From UBA3941 sp002385665 (GTDB taxonomy: Bacteria > Bacillota > Clostridia > Caldicoprobacterales > UBA3941), in NCBI GenBank assembly GCA_050949255.1, contig JBMNFJ010000017.1, positions 372,001-436,000 of the forward strand: a DNA stretch of 64,000 nucleotides, in the 5' to 3' direction. Below, piece after piece: positions 49,546 to 56,472 of the stretch. The position numbers and the translations under genes were made by a program. The stretch's first letter is position 1; each line of letters starts with the position of its first letter. The notes under the pieces were generated by a model. It had not been told where the DNA came from, searched no databases, and saw nothing but the letters and a program-made list of their open reading frames with translations.

Positions 49546-49824
49546 CTATTGATTTTTGGCAAATATGGCGGTAGCTTTTTTTAATATTTCATTTTCTATC
49601 TCTAGTTCCTTCATTTTCTTTTGAAGAGCCTTATACTCTTTCATAGAAATAGTTTCTGTCTCTGAAACCTGTATTGGGGAAAGAAGCTTTACCCAGGTAG
49701 AGATTGTGCCCTTTGGAACGCCATATTCGTTAGATAATTCTGTTATACCTTTTCCAGCCTTAATACGCAGGTCTACAATCTGCTGCTTGAATTCTGGTGT
49801 ATAGGATTTTTGTTTTTTTGCCAT
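49546..49824 (-). CDS. IS3-family transposase OrfA (helix-turn-helix)
   Basis: 92 residues. HTH YTPEFKQQIVDLRIKAGKGITELSNEYGV... binds the terminal repeats; then a leucine-zipper-like helix KALQKKMKELEIENEIL. Near its end a seven-A run, TTAAAAAAAG on the coding strand (49575-49584), allows a -1 slip. The -1 frame then reads through KSYRHICQKSIAEYVSF directly into OrfB, giving the transposase fusion. Confidence 0.93.
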   Translation of the reverse strand: MAKKQKSYTPEFKQQIVDLRIKAGKGITELSNEYGVPKGTISTWVKLLSPIQVSETETISMKEYKALQKKMKELEIENEILKKATAIFAKNQ

Positions 49825-49888
49825 GATTGAACACTCCTTTGTTATATTATAGAATGTTCAACTTTCCGTGTCCATAGTTATATACTAA

Positions 49889-50479
49889 CACCAGGTTGAA
49901 GACTGCTTTTTAGACGGCGGTCAATTCAACATTAAGCAGATTTTTGTCTTGACACACAATCCGTATTTCCACAAAGAAATATCCCATAAATATGAAACGA
50001 GCAGAGACGACATCGTTAAGAAATCATCGTTTTTCTTTGTCAAGAAATCGGATGATAATGTTTCTACCGTTAGAATTAATGAAATGGAATGCGTCACAAA
50101 CGAAAGCGGCATAGAAAACGTTTCGCCTGTAAAAAACTCGTATGATGCTTTATGGTGCGAATACAGGGACGCGCGTCTTCCGGCAACGCTTCTCAGTGTA
50201 ATTCAGAGAATTGTCGAATACTATTTTCTTCAACTCTGTAGTTACAGCATCGAGGATTTGCGAGAGCGGGTAAAAACTCACATCGGCGGGGACGACAAAA
50301 AGCAGCGGATAGCTGATGAAATACTCCGCTTCATCTATGACGAAAAATTCGATGCCGGCGACGGCATTAACTACGCACCCGACCACGACATACCGGCTTA
50401 CAAAGAAGTGTTTGAGATGATTTTTGAAGCGTTGAGCCAAAAATCGCACTATCTCAAAATGTCTGGCGAATGTGAATGA
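49889..50479 (+). pseudogene. 5'-truncated AAA-type ATPase remnant
   Basis: An open frame begins right after the IS end, without a start codon of its own, and reads GGQFNIKQIFVLTHNPYFHKEIS, which resembles the post-Walker-B LTHN region of AAA_13 (PrrC/RloC-like) ATPases, then about 150 charged residues ending SHYLKMSGECE. The N-terminal ATPase part is missing; only about 195 codons remain. An internal TTG (49949) could start translation, but no ribosome site is near. Probably broken by the IS insertion plus a deletion. AAA_13 ATPases often belong to defence or anticodon-nuclease systems; the family call is moderate. Confidence 0.65.
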
Positions 50480-50608
50480 GTTATTTGTAATAATCTGGAA
50501 CATAATTCAGTCGATATAAAAAGGTTCTGTTAACTAAAGATGAAAAAATGAGATTTGAAATGCGAACCGGCATAGAAAAATGAAAGAATCAAGAGAGGAG
50601 GTTATCAC

Positions 50609-52021
50609 ATGAACGGCCATAAACCAATAAACGCCCGCAGGATTTCTGTTACCGGATTTTCATTTCTCTTTGCCTATATTCTGTCGTTTCAGTTTGAGGG
50701 GCAGGTGCTGTACAGCCTGCTGGATTTGCGTGGAACAGACGCCGACCGTTACATACTGGCTGCAATTATCGCACATTTTGCGGGGCTTTTTACCTGCGGT
50801 CTGTTTGTCAAATCACAAGCGGCCGCCAGAAGCATGATGCTCGGCGGCATGGGCTTATGCTTAGCCGCTTCTGTTCCCTTCTTTTTTGCTCCCTCCTCTC
50901 TATGGTTGAGCGGACTGATTGTCAGTGGATACTTTAGTGGCTGCGCAGTGGCAGCATGGGGATTTTTTCTCAGGGCCTTTACGCCCAAGAACGAGCGCAT
51001 TAAATCCTGCGCCGATGTTCTGATTTATTCCAATCTGCTGATGATTGCAGTTAACGTGTTTGCCATGAACCGGTCGCCGTTTATCGGGCTAAGCCTCTCG
51101 ATGCTTTGTCTTGTAATCGGTATAGCCTTCATCTGGATGCTGCCGTTGGGGCAGGAGAATGAGCAGAACAAAACATTTAAAAACAAGACGCATGGCGGCA
51201 TTAAAAACCAACTGATATTGCTGTGTTTTTTTGTCTTTATCATCACAATTAATTCTGGACTGATGTATCAGGTCATCAATCCTGCTTTTGAGCATCTGAC
51301 GGGATTGGTGAGCTGGTATTGGGCCGTGCCTTATATCGTAGCGCTTGTTATTATGCGCAACTTACCTATGAAAGCAAAGCGTTCCAGAATTTTGTATATT
51401 GGAATGGCAATGATTATAGGAGCGTTCATCAGCTTTATGTTGTTAGGGCGAAATACCTCCGACTATTTGACTGTGGATACGCTGATGCTCGGTGCTTGCG
51501 GTATTTTTGATCTGTTTTGGTGGAGCATCCTTGGAGAAATGCTGGATTATAGCGACAATCCCGCACAAACCTTTGGCATTGGGCTTTCCGCCAATGTATT
51601 CGGCATCCTTTGCGGAGGAGTCTTGGGGATGGCTGTGACATCTATGGGGCTTCCCGGTGCGGAGGTGGCGGTGATTGCCCTGACAGTGGTGTGCGTTACG
51701 CTGGTTATGCTACCGCCGCTGAACAACCAGCTTGTTTTACTGCTGAAAAGCCATGCTTATCTTGCTGCTTATGACAATATGAGCCAGTCACAGCAAACGG
51801 ACATTGTTCGTCAAACTAAAACTCTTGATCCGCTGACTGTCCGGGAGCAGGAGGTATTGCAGCTAATCCTTTCAGGCAAATCCAACCGGGAAATTGCCGG
51901 GGCTTTGTTTATCAGTGAGAGTACTGTAAAAACACATGCAAGGAACATTTTTTCAAAATATGATGTAGGTAGTCGGGCAGAACTCATAAGCACCCTGCTG
52001 AAGAATCAAACGATTGAATGA
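50609..52021 (+). CDS. LuxR-type regulator with an MFS-like membrane sensor domain
   Basis: 470 residues. Residues about 10-385 are a string of roughly 12 hydrophobic segments resembling a major-facilitator transporter. A short linker is followed by a GerE/LuxR helix-turn-helix at about 405-465 (LTVREQEVLQLILSGKSNREIAGALFISESTVKTHARNIF). The fusion implies a membrane-bound transcription factor that senses or transports a small ligand. No sensor kinase or receiver domain is present. GAGAGGAGG precedes the ATG. It is the first intact gene of the island and ends at a perfect terminator, so it is its own unit and a likely regulator of the downstream genes (inference). Confidence 0.85.
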   Translation: MNGHKPINARRISVTGFSFLFAYILSFQFEGQVLYSLLDLRGTDADRYILAAIIAHFAGLFTCGLFVKSQAAARSMMLGGMGLCLAASVPFFFAPSSLWLSGLIVSGYFSGCAVAAWGFFLRAFTPKNERIKSCADVLIYSNLLMIAVNVFAMNRSPFIGLSLSMLCLVIGIAFIWMLPLGQENEQNKTFKNKTHGGIKNQLILLCFFVFIITINSGLMYQVINPAFEHLTGLVSWYWAVPYIVALVIMRNLPMKAKRSRILYIGMAMIIGAFISFMLLGRNTSDYLTVDTLMLGACGIFDLFWWSILGEMLDYSDNPAQTFGIGLSANVFGILCGGVLGMAVTSMGLPGAEVAVIALTVVCVTLVMLPPLNNQLVLLLKSHAYLAAYDNMSQSQQTDIVRQTKTLDPLTVREQEVLQLILSGKSNREIAGALFISESTVKTHARNIFSKYDVGSRAELISTLLKNQTIE

Positions 52022-52054
52022 TACATAAAACCACATAAATACAGGGTTTTACTG

Positions 52055-52085
52055 GCCTCTCATACTAAAGTATGAGAGGCTTTTT
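52055..52085 (+). terminator. terminator after the LuxR-type gene
   Basis: Perfect 12-bp stem GCCTCTCATACT (52055-52066) / AGTATGAGAGGC (52069-52080), then TTTTT. It isolates the regulator from the downstream genes. Confidence 0.92.
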
Positions 52086-52154
52086 CTGCAAATTCATCCT
52101 TTCGAACGATGCTTTTTAAGGCATCTTTCCCTAAAATTCATACTGGAGGGAGGT

Positions 52155-52673
52155 ATGGTGCAAATGAAATCAATCCGCAAACGACGTAATGGATATGTCT
52201 TATTATTCGCAGCCAGTATTTGTTTGGCGGTGTGGCTCGGCGCAACATTTATGTTAGAAGCGGTTTTCGCCTTTGGAGCTATCAGCCTTATCTCTCTCCT
52301 GTTATTGCTGAGGCAGAGTCGTCTGCTCTATGAGGCAACACTCATTTGGGATAATCGCATCCTCGCAGTGCCATCTGCTCTCATCTCCATGCAGGGCCAC
52401 CAAATGAAAAAAGACACCGAGGAAACTGTAGTATCTACCTTTGGTGTGTTAATTGGCAGCAGAATCTACCGATGGGGTCTCGACGGGGTACATGGCGTGC
52501 GCCTGAGCGCCGTTCAAATTGATAAGGAGCGGATGTACCTGACCTTTGGCGATAAGGATCAGACTATGCGGGTAGAGCTGCTGCACGGCATGACCAAAAA
52601 GCAGACGGCACTGGAGGCCACACAAAAGCTGTGGCACGAAACAGGCGTGCAGGCAGAAATTAGTGATTGGTAA
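52155..52673 (+). CDS. small two-TM membrane protein, unknown
   Basis: 172 residues. A basic N-terminus, then two adjacent hydrophobic segments (about 12-30 and 33-52) and a cytoplasmic-side domain of about 115 residues with IWDNRILAVPSALISMQGHQMKK and an EEPxx-like beta-rich end. I do not recognise the family. GGAGGGAGG precedes the ATG. It is the first gene of the downstream run, and its stop lies 19 bp before the lipoprotein start, so they are cotranscribed. Confidence 0.75.
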   Translation: MVQMKSIRKRRNGYVLLFAASICLAVWLGATFMLEAVFAFGAISLISLLLLLRQSRLLYEATLIWDNRILAVPSALISMQGHQMKKDTEETVVSTFGVLIGSRIYRWGLDGVHGVRLSAVQIDKERMYLTFGDKDQTMRVELLHGMTKKQTALEATQKLWHETGVQAEISDW

Positions 52674-52692
52674 TAAAAGGGAGGGGTCTGAC

Positions 52693-54936
52693 ATGAAAAA
52701 GATAGTATCCATTTTACTCGTGGCGGTGCTGCTTTTAGGCAGTCTTGCCGGATGCGGTGGAGGCGGCGGCAAAAGCGACGCGGCAACGCTTTCGCCGGAG
52801 AGTACCGGCATCAAACTGGAAAACGGCATTAGCGTGGAGCTGGGCAATTATGTGCTGGACGGTGAAGTAGAATTTACCGTGGCAAAGCTTCCCGTGGAAG
52901 AAAACAAGAATGAAGGCTATAAGATAGAAGCCTACGACTTCAAGCTGGGTGATATGACTGAGCTTTCGGACTTCATCACACTGCGTATCCCCTATGATAC
53001 GGTATACTGCGAGGATGGGCAGGACCCGGCAAAATGCGTGGGCGCAAAGTACAAAAACGAGGAAACCGGCCAGTGGGAGGATGTGCTGTTCGAGGTGGAT
53101 GCCGCTGCGAATGAGCTTATCATCTACACCGACCATCTCTCCACCTTCGGCGTGTTCCATATCAAAAACGAGGGTCAACGCAGCGCCAAAATCACCAACA
53201 TTTATGCAGACATTTCCGGCATTGACCAGCAGCAAGCTATGAAAACGCTCCGAGAATACGTAGCGGGCGGCGGCGCGGACGGAGAGGAAGCGGCGGGCCT
53301 CGCGGCACGCCTTCTCACCGGCTATAACGGATTTTTGGGCGGCGTAGCTGGAGCAGCCGGTGAAACGGGCTTTGCCACTGACCTCACAGGTACGATCCTG
53401 AACATGGTCTCCGTCGGCAGCCCGACATTTGACACCGCACTGGCTGATTCAGCCTACAAAAAGATGAACAAGCTGGGAAAGGTAGCGGCGGCGGCGAAGA
53501 TTGGTGCAGTAATGCTGAGTACGGAAAAGACCGACGCAGATACCCTCGGCTTATATAAGGACACGGCGATGCTGGCTCTCTCCTTTGCGGAATCCGCTGC
53601 ATGGGGGCTAGCCGCCAGCGGCCTGTTCATCTTTGACTACACTATAAGCAGTATGTTTGAGCAGGGCATGGCCATGAAAATGGAAAAAATAGACGAGGTC
53701 TACGTCTACTTTAACGACCGGTTCTCCGGCACACTGGACGTGGGAAACGGCTGGAACGCCCGCAGCCTGAAGGACTGGCGGCAAGTGCTCATAGATATAG
53801 CCGAGGCCAATCCCAGCGAGGCCGACACCAAGGCAGCCATCGAAGCGGAGATAGACCGCTACGCCCGTCATTTCTGGACACTGGGCGACATGGAAAAGGC
53901 TATTGTCGTTACGGACATCGAGGATAAGGGAACCAAAGGCTCGGTCACAGTCCCCGACCCGACCCAGGCGGAGATCGAAACCCTTGTGGGCGCTTACAAG
54001 GCACATCTGTATGAGCGCCTATACCCGGTGATACAATCGGTCAGTGTTTATATGCAGCGCAAAGCCGAGAGCGAGTATCTGGCCGCGCTTAATGAGGTTA
54101 AGGCGTTCTATAACCAAATCATTACCTTCAATATCACGGAGGATATCCCGGAGGGTGAAAAGTCGCAGTATGACGGCTATGCCCTGCGCTTTGCCTCGCT
54201 TTCCGAAAACGCGGTAAAGGAGAGCTGGAGCGGTAAGCTCAGGAGTGAGGGCGTCGCTTCCACAAAGTTTACCCTGGTGGGCTATCTGCTGGCCGGTTGT
54301 CCCAATGAATTGCAGCTGTTCCCGCCGGACGCCGACCCGGATAACGATGAGCCGGAGTTGACGCTGGGCTTTAAGCTCTCCGCGCCGGTGACGGAGGTAA
54401 CGATTGGCGGCGCGCCCACCTTTGATGAGTTGGTGGGAAGCTATGAAGATGGCACTATGACCATCACCAGCGTGTTTATTTCCGATACGCTCCGTGCGGA
54501 ACTGGAGAAGCCCGCCTCATCGGAGGACAGTGGAGGAAGCAGTGGAGGAGACGGTATTTTAGACTCAATCACTGATGAACTCAACGAGGCATATGCGGGC
54601 TGCGATATAGCCGGCGCTCTGCTGGGGTTAGAGGAACAGATCGGCGTAGCCAAGGAATCTCCTTTCACCGTCAGTAAAACCGGAGAAAACGCCGGTGTTT
54701 TGGTTCTTAACGAAAACCCCGGCAACGTGGTTTATGACCCAACTTCCGGTATACTTAATTTTGATATGAGTGACGCTGAACTGAAAACCAGTGTAAGCGG
54801 AGAACTGCGCGCCGGATACAATGGGGATAAGAGCGGCGTTGTCCTCTCCGGCGAGTTGAAGATGACCGCCCTATTCTCGGAGAGCGACTTCTACATTATG
54901 GTGAAGCTGGACGGTTCAAAGGCCCTCGAACCATAA
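52693..54936 (+). CDS. large lipoprotein with a paralogue at 56473
   Basis: 747 residues from ATG 52693 (MKKIVSILLVAVLLLGSLAGCGGGGG), chosen because it opens a lipoprotein signal peptide with lipobox LAGC (lipidated Cys at about 19). Residues about 40-160 form a beta-rich module ending YTDHLSTFGVF, of the kind in secreted or surface proteins. The middle (about 190-330) holds Ala/Gly-rich hydrophobic segments, then a mostly helical region. The C-terminal module (about 575-747) includes PTFDELVGSYEDG and ends VKLDGSKALEP. The start, middle and end modules all recur in the 56473 gene. G+C-rich. Function unknown; probably on the outer membrane face of the cell. Confidence 0.85.
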   Translation: MKKIVSILLVAVLLLGSLAGCGGGGGKSDAATLSPESTGIKLENGISVELGNYVLDGEVEFTVAKLPVEENKNEGYKIEAYDFKLGDMTELSDFITLRIPYDTVYCEDGQDPAKCVGAKYKNEETGQWEDVLFEVDAAANELIIYTDHLSTFGVFHIKNEGQRSAKITNIYADISGIDQQQAMKTLREYVAGGGADGEEAAGLAARLLTGYNGFLGGVAGAAGETGFATDLTGTILNMVSVGSPTFDTALADSAYKKMNKLGKVAAAAKIGAVMLSTEKTDADTLGLYKDTAMLALSFAESAAWGLAASGLFIFDYTISSMFEQGMAMKMEKIDEVYVYFNDRFSGTLDVGNGWNARSLKDWRQVLIDIAEANPSEADTKAAIEAEIDRYARHFWTLGDMEKAIVVTDIEDKGTKGSVTVPDPTQAEIETLVGAYKAHLYERLYPVIQSVSVYMQRKAESEYLAALNEVKAFYNQIITFNITEDIPEGEKSQYDGYALRFASLSENAVKESWSGKLRSEGVASTKFTLVGYLLAGCPNELQLFPPDADPDNDEPELTLGFKLSAPVTEVTIGGAPTFDELVGSYEDGTMTITSVFISDTLRAELEKPASSEDSGGSSGGDGILDSITDELNEAYAGCDIAGALLGLEEQIGVAKESPFTVSKTGENAGVLVLNENPGNVVYDPTSGILNFDMSDAELKTSVSGELRAGYNGDKSGVVLSGELKMTALFSESDFYIMVKLDGSKALEP

Positions 54937-55751
54937 TGTGCCCGCTGCTGGAAATAGGCTGCCGGCAGATACCGGCTTACAATTTCTGCGCCCTGCTGGC
55001 CGCCATGATCGGCTGCGCACTGGCTCTGCCGGCTCTCCTGCGGACGGGGCTTGGGCTGGGGCGGGCTATAGCTCTGCTGATGATCATGACTGCCGCCTTT
55101 CTCATCGGGGCGCGGTTGTGGAACGCGGCCGCCAATCCGGGCAATTTTCAGGGTGCGCTGAAATGGTACAGCCTGCGCTTGGCCGGGCTGTCCTTCTATG
55201 GCGGCGTTCTGGGCGCCGGGGCGGCGCTGATCATCGCCGCACGGCAATGGGGCCTGTCCCCGTGGGCCGGTCTGGACGCCATGACAGTCCCCGGCGGTGT
55301 CGCTTTCTGTCTGGCCCGGGTGGGCTGCTTCCTGAACGGCTGCTGCGCGGGACGGGCGACCTCCGGCCCGTTGGGCGTGGTGTTTCCGTCCAAGGCCGGC
55401 TATCAGCAGGCGCTGAGCGAATGGCTACCCTTCCTCTCCGCCTCCCGCGCCGTTCATCCCACACAGCTCTACGAGCTGACCGGGGCCGCGCTGGGCCTGC
55501 CTCTGGTTTTTTGGCTGGTCAAGAGTCTGCGCCTGCGGCAGGGGGCGAGCTTTCTTCTTTACGCTGCGTGGTTTTCAGCCGTAAGACTGGCCGTGCTGCC
55601 CCTGCGCGCCTTGACTTATCCCGACATTATCAAAACCGTCGTTTACCCACTGCTGTATGTCATTGTAATTCTTCTGGGCATAGCCATAGTATTGCGACGA
55701 GAGAGGGCAAGGCTTACTCCGTCCGAGATAGAACGAATCAAGGAGGGCTGA
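54936..55751 (+). CDS. Lgt-like prolipoprotein diacylglyceryl transferase family protein
   Basis: 271 residues, about seven hydrophobic segments. SFYGGVLGAG, ARVGCFLNGCCAGRATSGPLGV and VHPTQLYELTGA match the Lgt fold, but the catalytic signature differs from housekeeping Lgt (GRxGNFxNxE becomes ARVGCFLNGCC), as in Lgt-like paralogues. Its ATG overlaps the lipoprotein stop (TAATG), so the two are translated together, which suggests it acts on that lipoprotein or is specific to this module. Very G+C-rich. Whether it is a real lipid transferase cannot be decided from sequence. Confidence 0.82.
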   Translation: MCPLLEIGCRQIPAYNFCALLAAMIGCALALPALLRTGLGLGRAIALLMIMTAAFLIGARLWNAAANPGNFQGALKWYSLRLAGLSFYGGVLGAGAALIIAARQWGLSPWAGLDAMTVPGGVAFCLARVGCFLNGCCAGRATSGPLGVVFPSKAGYQQALSEWLPFLSASRAVHPTQLYELTGAALGLPLVFWLVKSLRLRQGASFLLYAAWFSAVRLAVLPLRALTYPDIIKTVVYPLLYVIVILLGIAIVLRRERARLTPSEIERIKEG

Positions 55752-55755
55752 TTAA

Positions 55756-56460
55756 ATGAAGAAAGGCTTGATCGCCGGGCTTATCGCGGCCAATGTGATT
55801 ATGCTGGTCGTCGGCATACTCACTATACTGCCCAATCTGCGGGCGGAAGCAGGAAAAGAATCTCCTGCGCCGAGGACGGAGCACACAGCGCCTGTCACAC
55901 CGCCGGAGGATGAGAGAGCGCCCGTTACACCGTCGCAGGAGGAAGAAACACCACCCGTGACCGCGGAAAGGGGAGATAATCCCGCGCCGGAGGAAACTGA
56001 CACGAGCTTATCCACGGAGGAACGCCCCGATTTGGAGGATTTCCTCTGGTACACGGAGGACGTGGCATATAACGGGGTTCCGGCCGACGCGAGTATCATA
56101 GACAATATTGGCCCGCTGACCGGAAGCTGGAAAGCACTCATTATCTACGACCCCAACAACGAATACGACGCGGGTGCTATGGAGTTTCTCAACATCGCCC
56201 TTGCGGGTACTGCGGAGAGTCTGAGCCTCACGCTCGACTGGTATCAGATTTTTTGGGCTAACGAGGGAGAGAGCTTCGACGAATCGGACATGGAGGACAG
56301 TGTATTTCTCGGCAAGTGGGAAAACGGCGGCCTGTGGGCGTCCGGTGCGGGGACCATACACCTGACGCAGTTCTACGAGCTTAATAGAAAGCAATACGCC
56401 GTCGGCACAATGGATACGCCCGACGGGATACCGGCGCTTGTGGCGCTGGTACGGCCATAA
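55756..56460 (+). CDS. membrane-anchored Pro/Glu-rich protein, unknown
   Basis: 234 residues. N-terminal signal anchor (LIAGLIAANVIMLVVGILTIL), then a Pro/Thr/Glu-rich spacer (about 30-90) with APVTPPEDE, APVTPSQEE and PPVTAERG repeats, then an external domain of about 140 residues (about 95-234) with LTGSWKALIIYD and WENGGLWASGAGTIHLTQFYE. It starts 4 bp after the Lgt-like stop. No family recognised; the layout is that of a surface-exposed domain on a flexible stalk. Confidence 0.78.
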   Translation: MKKGLIAGLIAANVIMLVVGILTILPNLRAEAGKESPAPRTEHTAPVTPPEDERAPVTPSQEEETPPVTAERGDNPAPEETDTSLSTEERPDLEDFLWYTEDVAYNGVPADASIIDNIGPLTGSWKALIIYDPNNEYDAGAMEFLNIALAGTAESLSLTLDWYQIFWANEGESFDESDMEDSVFLGKWENGGLWASGAGTIHLTQFYELNRKQYAVGTMDTPDGIPALVALVRP

Positions 56461-56472
56461 GGAGGTACGAAA

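Larger units (their letters stand above)
48618..49874 (-). mobile_element. IS3-family insertion sequence (1257 bp)
   Basis: Terminal inverted repeats of about 25 bp: the left end (from 48618) begins TGGACACAAAAAGTTGAACA and the right end, read inward from 49874, begins TGGACACGGAAAGTTGAACA. They enclose orfA and orfB on the minus strand. The bases just outside (CTT and TAG) do not form a target-site duplication, which suggests a later deletion or rearrangement at one end. Confidence 0.93.

Noticed and set aside
54938..55759. 273-codon plus-strand frame overlapping the Lgt-like gene
   Set aside because: It has the low-complexity Arg/Gly/Ala composition of a shifted frame in G+C-rich DNA, and the overlapping Lgt-like frame has clear family motifs and membrane segments.
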